A DNA stretch of 33,401 bases, from assembly GCA_900318585.1 (NCBI GenBank), contig ONKY01000113.1:1-33401 (forward strand), given 5' to 3'. How positions within the stretch are numbered: the first letter of the stretch is position 1; the number at the start of each line of letters is the position of its first letter. Shown piece by piece: positions 7,282 through 15,436 of this stretch. The translations under genes were made by a program, and so were the position numbers. The notes beneath the pieces were generated by a model. The model did no database searches, was not told the origin of the DNA, and saw only the letters and a list, made by a program, of their open reading frames with translations. This DNA comes from an uncultured Prevotellaceae bacterium (GTDB lineage: Bacteria; Bacteroidota; Bacteroidia; Bacteroidales; Bacteroidaceae).

Positions 7282-7601
7282 GCCAGAGCAAGAAGGCAAG
7301 AACTATTTGCCTACGACGGCAACTGCCGTCTACGGGATCCAGCCACAACACCCTGAACCGGAAGCAACCAAGAGTTATAAAACATATGGTTGTTTAAGTT
7401 GTTTATGTTGTCGTTTAAAAATACAATCGTTGTTTTTTCGTTTTTTTTACGTGCGGGACGTGCGACACGTGCGGGTGTTTTTCCGTTTTGTATATACGTA
7501 GCGTATACGCGTATGCGTGCGGAAAATCAGGAAGTGGCGCTCGAAGGCGCTGGTAATCAGTAATTTGATATTTTAGGATTCCACCAGCCCCTACCAAATG
7601 C

Positions 7602-7632
7602 TTGCACGTTTCAGAGAATTGTCGTACCTTCG
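7602..7632 (+). promoter_or_regulatory. Promoter-like -33/-7 in front of a hairpin series
   Basis: TTG (7602-7604), a 20-bp spacer, then TACCTTCG (7625-7632), one base off TAnnTTTG. No protein gene follows on the plus strand; the hairpin repeats begin about 13 bp downstream. Confidence 0.45.
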
Positions 7633-7639
7633 CACCCAG

Positions 7640-7830
7640 AATTCAGAGGCAGAGTGAGTCGTCGCTAACCGAATAGATGGAACATGCGCACCGTCTGCCC
7701 AATTAAAGAGAGGCAGAGTGAGCCGTCGCTAACCGAATAGATGGATCCTGCGCGCCGTCTGCCTGAACGTCAGCCTATAGACTGCCGACTCGTTCGCCTA
7801 ACTATTGATAACCTGGCGCAGCGGCAGATG
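7640..7830 (+). ncRNA. Candidate structured small RNA (two tandem hairpins plus a third)
   Basis: The stretch begins about 8 bp after a promoter-like sequence. It contains two 55-bp direct copies (7645-7699 and 7709-7763), each closed by GGCAGA...TCTGCC arms, then a third hairpin with CTGCCG (7782-7787) and CGGCAG (7822-7827). Between the copies the inner pair GTG/CAC becomes GTG/CGC, which keeps pairing through a G-U wobble. No long open frame and no poly-T terminator were seen. Function is unknown, and the region could instead be a repeat element. Confidence 0.35.
7645..7763. repeat. 55-bp direct repeat, two copies, 64-bp period
   Basis: Copies at 7645-7699 and 7709-7763 differ at four positions by eye. 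Each starts AGAGGCAGAGTGAG, contains GTCGCTAACCGAATAGATGG and ends CCGTCTGCC. They are separated by nine bases (CAATTAAAG). Confidence 0.85.
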
Positions 7831-7920
7831 GCGACGATTATTTACAGTAATAAGTACCCGCGCGTAACTGGCGGGTCAGGCGATCTTTGACATTGCGGGA
7901 AAAGAATCAAGAGGATGGTT

Positions 7921-10629
7921 CTAAAACGCAGGCTGCTTCTCTGCACGCTTCGAGTCGGTATTCCTTGTGTTGCGGTAGACGCGTCGCACCTTCTTACCGC
8001 CGAAGGAGTAGGTGGCGGTGAGGGCGACGCTGAGGGTGTGGTGCTTGATGTGGTGAAGCTCCTCCAGGGTGCTATGGGTACCAAGATTATAGCTTCCTGT
8101 GAACGACTCGGAGTCGGTGACGTAGAGCAGGAAGGGGTCGGTGAGCACGAGCGACAGCTTCAGGCGCTCGTGGAGCAGGGAGTAGCGCAGGGCCAGGTGG
8201 AAGTAGCCGTAGCCACTGTAGCGCGTGGCACCCATGTAGTCGGAGAACCAGTGATTGTAGCGGGCATTCAGCAGCAGCGTGCGGCGGCGGTCGAGGAACC
8301 AGTCGGCTGCAGCGGCCACGCGCTTTCCCCATCCGTGGAGCCGCGTCTCCAGGGAGAGGTCGTCGCCGTCCTTGAGGAAGTCGTAGTAGTAGGCCTCGCC
8401 CTCGGCGGTCACCGTGAGCATGGGCAGCAGGGGGCGGCGGCAGCGCAGGTAGAGGCCAGTCTTGTCGCTGCGGGCGCCGTCGTCGGGCATGATGCTGATC
8501 ACGTATTCGGAAGGTATCTTTCTCACGTCCCAGTACTTGAGGTCGCCTTGCGAGTCGGCGGTGCTGAGGACTGACTGCCACACGGCCTCGTTGCTGCAGT
8601 GGTGGTGATAGGCATTGGCGTAGAGTCCTTGGTTGTCGTGGTAGCTCAGTTCCACCTTGTTCATGTAGTTGGGCAGCAGGGCGGGGTTTCCCTCGAAGTA
8701 CTCGTTCATGGTCTTGTAGATGCGGAAGGGGTTCAGGTCGTAGAAGTTGGGGCGTAGCACCTCGCGGCCCCAGCAGAGGCTGAGTTGCCTGCCCATTCCC
8801 GCTGACGCGCCTACCCGTAGCCTTTCGGCGGGCGTGAAGGTGAGGCCGAGCGAAGGCAGGAGGTTGAGCGCAGGGCTGTTGCCCTTGAAGTCCACGTCGT
8901 AGCCCACGTCGGTACCCTCCAGCGTCGTGTAGTCAAGGCGGAGCGACGCCGTGGCTGAGATACGCCGCCAGTCCTTGCGGACGGAGGCGTAGGCCACGGA
9001 CGATGCCTCCTTGTAGTTGGCAAGGCGCTCGCTGAGGCGGGTGCCGCGGCGTATGAGGTAGTCGTCGTACTCTAAGTTGGCCTTGTTACTGATGTTGGTA
9101 TACGAGAGGCCGGCATCCCAGGTGACGGAGCGGAAGGGCAGGGTGAGGTCGAGACGTGCCGACTGGATGTTGTAGTCCACCTTGCCGCCTACCTCGAAAT
9201 AGTTTTCCATGCTGTTGGCGTTCTCACCCTCCAGCTCGTAGTTGTTGTCGTCGTCCTTCTTGTAGTAGTTGTAGGTCAGGCTCAGCAGCTTCCCCTTGCC
9301 GTCAATCTTCCAGTCGCAGTAGGCTGTCAGGTCGAGTGTCTGCGAATGGTTGATGGGGCGTTGCAAGGCTACCGACAGGGAGTCGCTCCACCCGTTCAGG
9401 AAGTTGCGTCCCCTCACCTCCTTCTTCGGCCAGAAGAGACGGTAGGTGAGCAGGGTGCCTATCTCCACGTTCTTCACGGGCATGTAGCGGAGCATGGTGT
9501 TGAGGCCCGCGCTGGTGTTCCAAGTCTCTGTCCGGTTCTTGGCCAGGATGGTCAGCCCGTCGGGTATGTGGTAGGTGGTCATGTCCTCCAATGCCGAGCT
9601 CTCGCGCTCGCCGCTGATGTCGGCTGAAAGGTCCAGCTTCTCGGAGGCGTAGTTCAGCTGCCCCTCTGCCCGTCCGTTCCAGTCGACGCCCAAGCCTGCC
9701 GCCCAGCTGACGTCGCCCTGCCAGCCGAGCGTCTGGTCGCGTCGCAGGACAATGTTGATGTAGCCGCTGCCCGTCTCCGTCTGTCGGCGCCCCGTGGGGA
9801 TGGTCACCACCTCTATGCGCTCCACGTCTTCGGAGCGCAGGGTGCGCAGTTTCTGGAGCATGACCTCGCCGTCGCGATCCATGATGCGGCCGTTCAGCAT
9901 GAAGCGGGCGGGTCCCTTGCCTAAGATCAGTGCCTGGCGGTCCTGCATGGTGACCATAGGCACGCGGCTAAGTAGCTCCTCGACATTCATGCCCTTGACA
10001 TACTCGTCGTTGACCACAAGATACTGCAGACGCCCCGCGTCGCTGCGGACGATGGGCAGGTGGCCGCTCACGGTGACGTGGCTCAGGTAGTTGTCGGCCA
10101 TCTGCATACGGATGGTTCCCACGGAGCCGACGGTCATGGAACGCTCAATGGTCTTGAAACCTACGCAGCTGATCTTGGCGACGACACGCTCCACGGCGCA
10201 GGGGATGACGAAGTCGCCCGCCTCATTGCTGACGCCGCCGCCCACGATGGAGGTGTCGGCCGTGCTGTAGAGCACCACGTTGGCGTAGGGCACGGGTTCT
10301 CGCTTCTCGTCGACGAGCCGCCCGGAGAGTTTCGTGCGCGCCTTCTGCAGGCACTCCACGAAAATCTCCCTGCCTTGAACCTTCACGCGGACGGGGTAGA
10401 ACCCGCAGACGGCGCGGACGGCATCGGGCAGGGAGCTGCCTTTGATGATTGTTTTACTGACGGTGAAGTCTTCCAGTTCGTCGTAGACGAAGGATATGTC
10501 GTAGCGGGTGGACGAGTGGTCGAGCTCGACGAGGGCATCTGACAACGACACGCCGCGGAACGAGTGTTGCGCCCTGCCAATGCTACAGAGGAGGCATAAC
10601 AGGAGGGTGAGGATGGAGGCTCTTCCCAT
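7921..10629 (-). CDS. STN-domain outer-membrane beta-barrel protein (TonB-receptor-like signal transducer)
   Basis: 902 residues. A signal peptide (about 1-20, ending IGRAQ) is followed by a secretin/TonB short N-terminal (STN) domain at about 22-92 and a carboxypeptidase-regulatory-like beta-sandwich at about 99-178. A plug-like region follows (VTVSGHLPIVRSDAGR, later RIEVVTIPTGRR), then an outer-membrane barrel to the C-terminus. It begins 7 bp after a FecR-like anti-sigma gene that follows an ECF sigma gene. By analogy with FecA/FecR/FecI systems, ligand binding would be relayed by the STN domain to the anti-sigma factor. No SusD partner gene lies nearby, so glycan import is not supported. 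Ligand unknown; the last residues are cysteine-free and polar (KRAEKQPAF). Confidence 0.85.
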   Translation of the reverse strand: MGRASILTLLLCLLCSIGRAQHSFRGVSLSDALVELDHSSTRYDISFVYDELEDFTVSKTIIKGSSLPDAVRAVCGFYPVRVKVQGREIFVECLQKARTKLSGRLVDEKREPVPYANVVLYSTADTSIVGGGVSNEAGDFVIPCAVERVVAKISCVGFKTIERSMTVGSVGTIRMQMADNYLSHVTVSGHLPIVRSDAGRLQYLVVNDEYVKGMNVEELLSRVPMVTMQDRQALILGKGPARFMLNGRIMDRDGEVMLQKLRTLRSEDVERIEVVTIPTGRRQTETGSGYINIVLRRDQTLGWQGDVSWAAGLGVDWNGRAEGQLNYASEKLDLSADISGERESSALEDMTTYHIPDGLTILAKNRTETWNTSAGLNTMLRYMPVKNVEIGTLLTYRLFWPKKEVRGRNFLNGWSDSLSVALQRPINHSQTLDLTAYCDWKIDGKGKLLSLTYNYYKKDDDNNYELEGENANSMENYFEVGGKVDYNIQSARLDLTLPFRSVTWDAGLSYTNISNKANLEYDDYLIRRGTRLSERLANYKEASSVAYASVRKDWRRISATASLRLDYTTLEGTDVGYDVDFKGNSPALNLLPSLGLTFTPAERLRVGASAGMGRQLSLCWGREVLRPNFYDLNPFRIYKTMNEYFEGNPALLPNYMNKVELSYHDNQGLYANAYHHHCSNEAVWQSVLSTADSQGDLKYWDVRKIPSEYVISIMPDDGARSDKTGLYLRCRRPLLPMLTVTAEGEAYYYDFLKDGDDLSLETRLHGWGKRVAAAADWFLDRRRTLLLNARYNHWFSDYMGATRYSGYGYFHLALRYSLLHERLKLSLVLTDPFLLYVTDSESFTGSYNLGTHSTLEELHHIKHHTLSVALTATYSFGGKKVRRVYRNTRNTDSKRAEKQPAF

Positions 10630-10636
10630 GTAAAAA

Positions 10637-11233
10637 CTACTCTACGACCATCTGCTGTTTGTCAAGTGTGATTCTTACCTTCTCGAACTTGTTCAGCCGC
10701 TCCAGCATCTGGGTGAGCGGCGCCGTGGTCTCCCACTTTGTGTAGAGGCGCAGGTGACGGGCGTCCTCATTGCGGTACTCCACGCCTACTTGGTAATGGT
10801 CTGCCAGGGTGGCAAGTATCTGCTCCAGCTCCATGTTCTCGAACACCACCGTCCGCTGTGCCGTGCTGTCAGGCATCGCCGGCTGGGCGACAGGCCGCGA
10901 GCGAAGGGTGTCGGCAGCCACGGTCTCCGCAGGTCGTACCTTCTGCCGGCTGCTGCGGACGACGTGGACGGCGGCGAAGGCAATGCCCGAGAGCAGCAGT
11001 ACGCCTACGAACATGGCGGCCACCTTATAGAGCGGACGGAGGGGGCGCTTTCTTTCCTGTTTTTCCTCCATGCTCTTCATGCCCTCCATGCGGAACCCCT
11101 GACGTGCCGCCAACGCCAGTTCGTAGCAGTCGCGCACCTCCTGGTCCTCCATCAGCTGTTGGAGTTCCTCGTCGCTGTATTCCTCAGGGTGCTCCATGGC
11201 GTGAAGCATCCGTTCAATCTTGTCTTCTTTCAT
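10637..11233 (-). CDS. FecR-like anti-sigma factor
   Basis: 198 residues. The cytoplasmic part (1-69) holds an acidic N-terminal helix region that should bind the sigma factor. One membrane segment lies at about 71-92 (AAMFVGVLLLSGIAFAAV). The periplasmic part ends in a DUF4974-like, secretin-type fold (about 125-198, VVFENMELEQILATLADHY), which would contact the STN domain of the barrel protein. It is shorter than usual FecR proteins (about 300-350 residues) and lacks most of the central FecR domain, linking the membrane segment almost directly to DUF4974. Its ATG overlaps the sigma stop (ATGA), so the two are translationally coupled. Confidence 0.8.
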   Translation of the reverse strand: MKEDKIERMLHAMEHPEEYSDEELQQLMEDQEVRDCYELALAARQGFRMEGMKSMEEKQERKRPLRPLYKVAAMFVGVLLLSGIAFAAVHVVRSSRQKVRPAETVAADTLRSRPVAQPAMPDSTAQRTVVFENMELEQILATLADHYQVGVEYRNEDARHLRLYTKWETTAPLTQMLERLNKFEKVRITLDKQQMVVE

Positions 11234-11724
11234 TGTCTTACTGGGTTAAATCGTTGTCTGAGTTGTCGCAATGCCTGCGCCAGGTGATAGTAGACCGTAG
11301 CCTCGCTGACGTCGAGGTGCCGGGCAATGTCGCGATAGGACTGCTCTTCGTCGAAGCGCAGCCGGAAAATGCTCCACGTCAGGGGCGCAAAAGTCTTACG
11401 GGCGTATGCCACCACCTCACCCGCAAGTTCCCGCTCCGTGTCTGCGGATGACGGCGTCGGGGTAGACATCGTCAGACTGCGCTCCATGCGCTGCCGCACG
11501 GAGAGGCGGCGGATGAGGTCGAGGCAGCGGTTGCGCACGCACACCAGCAGATAGCTCTCCGGCTTCTCTCGGGGCAGCTGCAGCGTCCCGTCGACAAGTC
11601 GCTCAAAGATGTCGCTCACCACGTCGCGTGCCTCTTCGTCATCGCCGAGCAGCTGGGAGGCCGTATGGTTCATCCGAACCGCCAGCTGCCGGAACAGCCG
11701 TTCCGTTTCTGTCCTGTCAAGCAT
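11230..11724 (-). CDS. ECF RNA polymerase sigma factor (FecI-like)
   Basis: 164 residues. Sigma-70 region 2 spans about 10-76 (LLGDDEEARDVVSDIFERL, then SYLLVCVRNRCLDLIRR). Region 4 spans about 108-157 (FRLRFDEEQSYRDIARHLDV, then SEATVYYHLAQALRQLRQ). The ATG at 11722-11724 was chosen; two codons upstream is only a TTG. It heads the operon with the anti-sigma and the STN barrel protein and should transcribe that operon itself when released. The target set is probably small and local; the signal is unknown. Confidence 0.88.
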   Translation of the reverse strand: MLDRTETERLFRQLAVRMNHTASQLLGDDEEARDVVSDIFERLVDGTLQLPREKPESYLLVCVRNRCLDLIRRLSVRQRMERSLTMSTPTPSSADTERELAGEVVAYARKTFAPLTWSIFRLRFDEEQSYRDIARHLDVSEATVYYHLAQALRQLRQRFNPVRQ

Positions 11725-11749
11725 GGTCAAATAATCCCTTTTTTCTATA

Positions 11750-11785
11750 TAACGTATGAGCCTACTGTCTTCCCAACCTCACAGC
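11750..11785 (-). promoter_or_regulatory. Possible autoregulated ECF promoter
   Basis: The minus strand upstream of the sigma gene reads TGTGAGGTTGGGAAGACAG then CTCATACGTTATATAG. It lacks a TAnnTTTG box; the two blocks are spaced like ECF -35/-10 elements. Assignment to the operon's own sigma factor is inference. Confidence 0.3.
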
Positions 11786-11835
11786 ATCTTTTTTTCTTTT
11801 TTTAACCTAACTTTTTGTGACAGGAACCAGGTGTG

Positions 11836-14800
11836 TCAAATGGTTCGTAGCACGCGGACGGCTTCCTCGACGGTATGTACCTCGGCAACGACTAACGACC
11901 GTTTGCCGTTTTGTTCGCGTAGGACGCAGCGGCGCACGTTTTGGGTGACGAAGTCGAGGATGCGACCGAAGGCCTCGCTCTGGTAGAAGGGACTGTCGGG
12001 CTGGCTGACGAAATAGAGGAACATACGTCCTTGCTTCAGCAGAATCTTCTCGCAGCCCAGCTGTCGACCCAGGATGCGCAGGGGTACGACTTGCAGCAGT
12101 TCCTCGGCCTGTGGCGGCAGTTTGCCGAAACGGTCGAGCAGCCGTGTGCGGTAGGCGTCAAGCTGCTGGAGTGCCTCGCCAAGATCCTTGCGGTTGCCAA
12201 TGTTGTCGAGCTCGCGGTAGAGCAGCATTCGCTCGGAGTCGCTGGGCACGTAGAGGTCGGGGAAATACATCTCGAGGTCGGACTCGACGGAAGCCTCCCC
12301 CCAACTCCCTCCAAAGGGAGGGGGAGCTTGGACGGCGGCAGTACTCCCCCTCTCTTTGGAGGGGGGTGGGGGGAGGCTCTCATTCTTCAGCTCTGCCATC
12401 GCCTCGTTGAGTATCTTCACGTAGGTCTCGTAGCCGAGGTCGGAGATAAAGCCGGACTGCTCGGCACCGAGGAGGTTGCCGGCACCGCGGATGTCGAGGT
12501 CCTGCATGGCGATGTTAATGCCGGAGCCCAGGTCGCTGAAGTTCTCCAAGGCCTCCAAGCGGCGGCGGGCATCCTGCGGCAGGGCGGAGAGGGGTGGCGC
12601 CAACAGGTAGCAGAAGGCCTTGCGGTTGCCTCGGCCTACGCGGCCGCGCATCTGGTGTAGGTCGGAGAGTCCGAAGTTGTGGGCACCGTTGATGATGATG
12701 GTGTTGGCATTGGGGATGTCGATGCCGTTCTCCACGATGGTGGTGGAGATGAGCACGTCGTAGTCGTAGTTGGAGAAGTCGAGCACCACCTGCTCCAGCT
12801 CCTCGGGCTTCATGCGGCCGTGGCCGATGGCTATGCGGGCATCGGGGATGTACTTGTGGATGGTCTCGGCCAGGGAGTTGAGGTCAGAGATGCGGTTGTT
12901 GACGAAGTACACCTGTCCGTTGCGCGACATCTCGAAGTTGATGGCGTCGACGATAATCTCTGCTGAGAAGGTGTGAATCTCCGTCTGTATGGGGTAGCGG
13001 TTGGGCGGCGGCGTCTGGATGACACTGAGGTCGCGGGCGCCGACGAGTGAGAACTGCAGCGTGCGCGGTATGGGGGTGGCACTCATGGTGAGGGTGTCAA
13101 CGTTGGTCTTCAGCTGGCGTAGCTTCTCCTTCGTGGACACGCCGAACTTCTGCTCCTCGTCGATGATGAGCAGGCCGAGGTCGCGGAACTTCACCGTCTT
13201 GCCAATGAGTTTGTGTGTACCTATTAGTATATCAATCTTACCGTCGGCGAGGTCCTTGAGTATCTGGGTGGTCTGCTTGGCAGAACGGGCCCGGCTGAGG
13301 TACTCCACGCTGACGGGCATATCCTTCAGGCGGGAAGAGAAGGTGCGGAAATGCTGGTAGGCCAGCACGGTGGTAGGCACGAGCACTGCCGTCTGCTTGC
13401 CGTCGGTGGCGGCTTTGAAGGCGGCACGCACGGCCACTTCGGTCTTGCCGAAGCCCACGTCGCCGCACACTAAGCGGTCCATGGGGCGGGCACGCTCCAT
13501 GTCGGCCTTCACCTCCTGCGTGGCCTTCAGCTGGTCGGGCGTGTCCTCGTAGAGGAATGAGGCTTCCAGCTCGTGCTGCAGGTAGCTGTCGTGGCTGAAG
13601 GCAAAGCCCTTTTCACGACGACGGGCGGCGTAGAGGCGGATGAGGTCGCGGGCAATATCCTTGATGTGCTTCTTCGTGCGCTCCTTCATCCGCTCCCACT
13701 GGCCGGTGCCCAGCGTGGAGAGACGCGGCGACTCGCCGCCCTCCTGCGACTTATATTTCGATACCTTATAAAGGGAGTGGATGCTGACGTAGATGGCGTC
13801 GCCCCGTTGGTAGATGATTTTGATCATCTCCTGAAACCCACCTCCCGAAAGCGGCATCCTGACCAGTCCGCCGAAGCGGCCGACGCCGTGGTCAATGTGA
13901 ACCACGTAGTCGCCCACCTCAAACTGCTGTATCTCCTTCAGCGTCAGCGCCATCTTGCCGCTGCGAGCCTTGTCGCTCTTGAGGTTGTACTTGTGGAAAC
14001 GGTCGAATATCTGGTGGTCGGTGAACAGGCAGAGACAGAGGTCGTTGTCGATGAAGCCCTCGTGAAGGGTGTGGTCGATGGGAACGAAGCTTGCTCCCGA
14101 CCTTCCCCGACTGGAGGAGGATTCCAGTATCTCTTTCAGTCGCTCGTTCTGCTTCTGGCTGTCGGCCAGGACAAAGAGCTGATAGCCCTGCAGACGGTAG
14201 TCCTCCATGGTCTTGAACAGCATGTCGAAGTTCTTGTGGAACAGCGGTTGTGGCGTGATGCTGAAACGGATGGTGGCGTCGGGTAGGGCACTTGGCCGGT
14301 GGCCGAACTCCACGCGACGGAAGTGGTCAGCGTCGCTCATGAACTGTGCACCGGTGATGAGCTGGCTCTCACGGCGCAGCTGTTGTTCTATCTCATGTTG
14401 TCCCACCTCGTCCTGCTCAGCCATACGCTCTCGGACGGCCTGTGAGGAAAAGCCCTCTTGATAGGTACGGTCGATGGCATCGCGCACGTAGTGGTAGTCC
14501 TTCATCACCAGCAGGGCATCGTCGGGCAGGAAGCTGAGCAGCGGCACACGGTCGCCCCCATCCGCCAGCTCCGGCACTATGTCCACACGTTCCAGCCGCT
14601 CTTTCGAGAGCTGGTTCTCCACCTCGAACGTCCGGATGGAGTCAATGTCGTCGCCGAAGAAGTCTATGCGGTAGGGATACTCGCAGCTGAAACTGTAGAC
14701 GTCGAGGATGCTGCCGCGCAGGGCAAACTGCCCGGGCTCGTAGACATAGTCCACCTCGCGGAAGCCAAACTCCCGTAGCTGCTTCTCTATCTGCGACACG

Positions 14801-15351
14801 CTCATCTGCTGGCCGCACTCCAGCGTCAGCATCTGCTCGTCCAACTTTTTCTTCGATACCACCATCTCGGCCACGGCCTCGGGGTAACTCACTATGAGAG
14901 CCCACTCCCTGCCCCTCCCAAAGGGAGGGGAGTACTGCCGCTGTCCAAGCTCCCCTTCCTTTGGGAGGGGCTGGGGGGGGGCTTCACTTAACCGTGATAG
15001 CACCTCCGTGCGCAGAATCTCGCTGGCAGGGTCGCGCTGCGCGTATTTCACCGAGCGGCGATAGCTCGACGGGAAGAAGAGCACATCCTTGGTGCCCATG
15101 ATCTGAACTAGGTCGTGGTAGAAATAGCCGGCCTCCTCCACGTCCTGAAGAATGAAGAAGACGGTGAGAGGTGAGAGGTGAGAGGTGAGGGGGGAGAGGT
15201 GCGAAGAGAGTGCGCTGAATACCATAGGTGCGGCTGACCCCAATAAGCCTTCGAGGAAAATCGTCCTTGCCGACGAATTCCCTATTGTCTGTGCCAATGC
15301 CTTCACCTGCGGATGATGGGCATACTGGCCTTGTAGTTCCTGTATTTTCAT
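11836..15351 (-). CDS. mfd: Transcription-repair coupling factor Mfd
   Basis: 1171 residues, cytoplasmic. Mfd displaces RNA polymerase stalled at DNA lesions and recruits UvrA. The N-terminal UvrB-homology region is followed by an RNA-polymerase-interaction (CarD-like) domain at about 475-560 (FEVGDYVVHIDHGVGRFGG). The motor carries Walker A GDVGFGKT with K636 and the DEEQ box at 731-734; the TRCF C-terminal domain follows. The start ATG (15349-15351, MKIQELQGQY) sits 10 bp from a good -7 box. Three in-frame inserts stand out: about 47-63 (SHLSPLTSHLSPLT), about 123-149 (EAPPQPLPKEGELGQRQY...) and about 993-1021 (PPPPSKERGSTAAVQAPPP...). They coincide with repeats in the DNA and lie outside the ATPase motifs, so the enzyme is probably still functional. 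Confidence 0.95.
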   Translation of the reverse strand: MKIQELQGQYAHHPQVKALAQTIGNSSARTIFLEGLLGSAAPMVFSALSSHLSPLTSHLSPLTVFFILQDVEEAGYFYHDLVQIMGTKDVLFFPSSYRRSVKYAQRDPASEILRTEVLSRLSEAPPQPLPKEGELGQRQYSPPFGRGREWALIVSYPEAVAEMVVSKKKLDEQMLTLECGQQMSVSQIEKQLREFGFREVDYVYEPGQFALRGSILDVYSFSCEYPYRIDFFGDDIDSIRTFEVENQLSKERLERVDIVPELADGGDRVPLLSFLPDDALLVMKDYHYVRDAIDRTYQEGFSSQAVRERMAEQDEVGQHEIEQQLRRESQLITGAQFMSDADHFRRVEFGHRPSALPDATIRFSITPQPLFHKNFDMLFKTMEDYRLQGYQLFVLADSQKQNERLKEILESSSSRGRSGASFVPIDHTLHEGFIDNDLCLCLFTDHQIFDRFHKYNLKSDKARSGKMALTLKEIQQFEVGDYVVHIDHGVGRFGGLVRMPLSGGGFQEMIKIIYQRGDAIYVSIHSLYKVSKYKSQEGGESPRLSTLGTGQWERMKERTKKHIKDIARDLIRLYAARRREKGFAFSHDSYLQHELEASFLYEDTPDQLKATQEVKADMERARPMDRLVCGDVGFGKTEVAVRAAFKAATDGKQTAVLVPTTVLAYQHFRTFSSRLKDMPVSVEYLSRARSAKQTTQILKDLADGKIDILIGTHKLIGKTVKFRDLGLLIIDEEQKFGVSTKEKLRQLKTNVDTLTMSATPIPRTLQFSLVGARDLSVIQTPPPNRYPIQTEIHTFSAEIIVDAINFEMSRNGQVYFVNNRISDLNSLAETIHKYIPDARIAIGHGRMKPEELEQVVLDFSNYDYDVLISTTIVENGIDIPNANTIIINGAHNFGLSDLHQMRGRVGRGNRKAFCYLLAPPLSALPQDARRRLEALENFSDLGSGINIAMQDLDIRGAGNLLGAEQSGFISDLGYETYVKILNEAMAELKNESLPPPPSKERGSTAAVQAPPPFGGSWGEASVESDLEMYFPDLYVPSDSERMLLYRELDNIGNRKDLGEALQQLDAYRTRLLDRFGKLPPQAEELLQVVPLRILGRQLGCEKILLKQGRMFLYFVSQPDSPFYQSEAFGRILDFVTQNVRRCVLREQNGKRSLVVAEVHTVEEAVRVLRTI
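12290..12378. repeat. GAAGCCTCCCC-family composite element inside mfd (copy 1)
   Basis: About 89 bp with inverted ends (GAAGCCTCCCCCC at left, GGGGGGAGGCT at right) and two GGGAGGGG-type hairpins around a core that on the minus strand reads AGTACTGCCGCCGTCCAAGC. It encodes about 29 residues of Mfd without a stop. Confidence 0.85.
14901..14985. repeat. GAAGCCTCCCC-family composite element inside mfd (copy 2)
   Basis: It holds a perfect CCCCTCCC-AAA-GGGAGGGG hairpin (14912-14930), the core AGTACTGCCGCTGTCCAAGC on the plus strand, and a second CTCCCCTT...GGGAGGGG hairpin. It is inverted relative to copy 1, with one core mismatch by eye. It is in frame in mfd, adding about 27 residues. Confidence 0.85.
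15166..15205. repeat. Short tandem repeat inside mfd (in frame)
   Basis: Units of GTGAGAG recur (GGTGAGAGGTGAGAGGTGAG, then GGGGGGAGAGGTG), encoding SHLSPLT twice in the N-terminal region of Mfd. It is purine-rich on the plus strand and unlike flanking coding sequence. Confidence 0.8.
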
Positions 15352-15360
15352 TTGAGCTGG

Positions 15361-15390
15361 CAAAGATACGAAAAAGCAAGAACAACACAA
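15361..15390 (-). promoter_or_regulatory. -33/-7 promoter for mfd
   Basis: On the minus strand, TATCTTTG (15361-15368) follows TTG (15388-15390) after a 19-bp spacer, just after the upstream gene's stop. It leaves almost no leader before the ATG at 15351. Confidence 0.65.
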
Positions 15391-15436
15391 AACAAAAACG
15401 TATTTTTTTGTTTTTATTTCCGCGCAGGAGTACCAA

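Larger units (their letters stand above)
6989..7489. mobile_element. MITE-like element bounded by 45-bp perfect inverted repeats
   Basis: The arms 6989-7033 and 7445-7489 are exact reverse complements over 45 bp. Each arm contains three 9-bp units (CCCGCACGT, GTCGCACGT, CCCGCACGT) next to ACGGAAAAACA. The 411 bp between them encode no recognisable protein. They hold a palindrome (7093-7117, AATTATTCCA/TGGAATAATT), four 21-bp-spaced palindromes (7118-7196), an inner pair of imperfect inverted repeats around ACGACAAC (about 7209-7231 and 7389-7416), and a GC-rich core (7231-7345). Flanking AT-rich sequence also has loosely mirrored CGCATATAT/CGTATATAC. A non-autonomous transposable or conserved regulatory element is likely; no target-site duplication was established. 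Confidence 0.6.

Noticed and set aside
6989-7489. Invertible promoter (phase-variation switch)
   Set aside because: The inverted arms fit, but no outward promoter or invertase gene is visible, and the arms are longer than typical invertible-promoter repeats. Kept only as an alternative to a MITE-like element.
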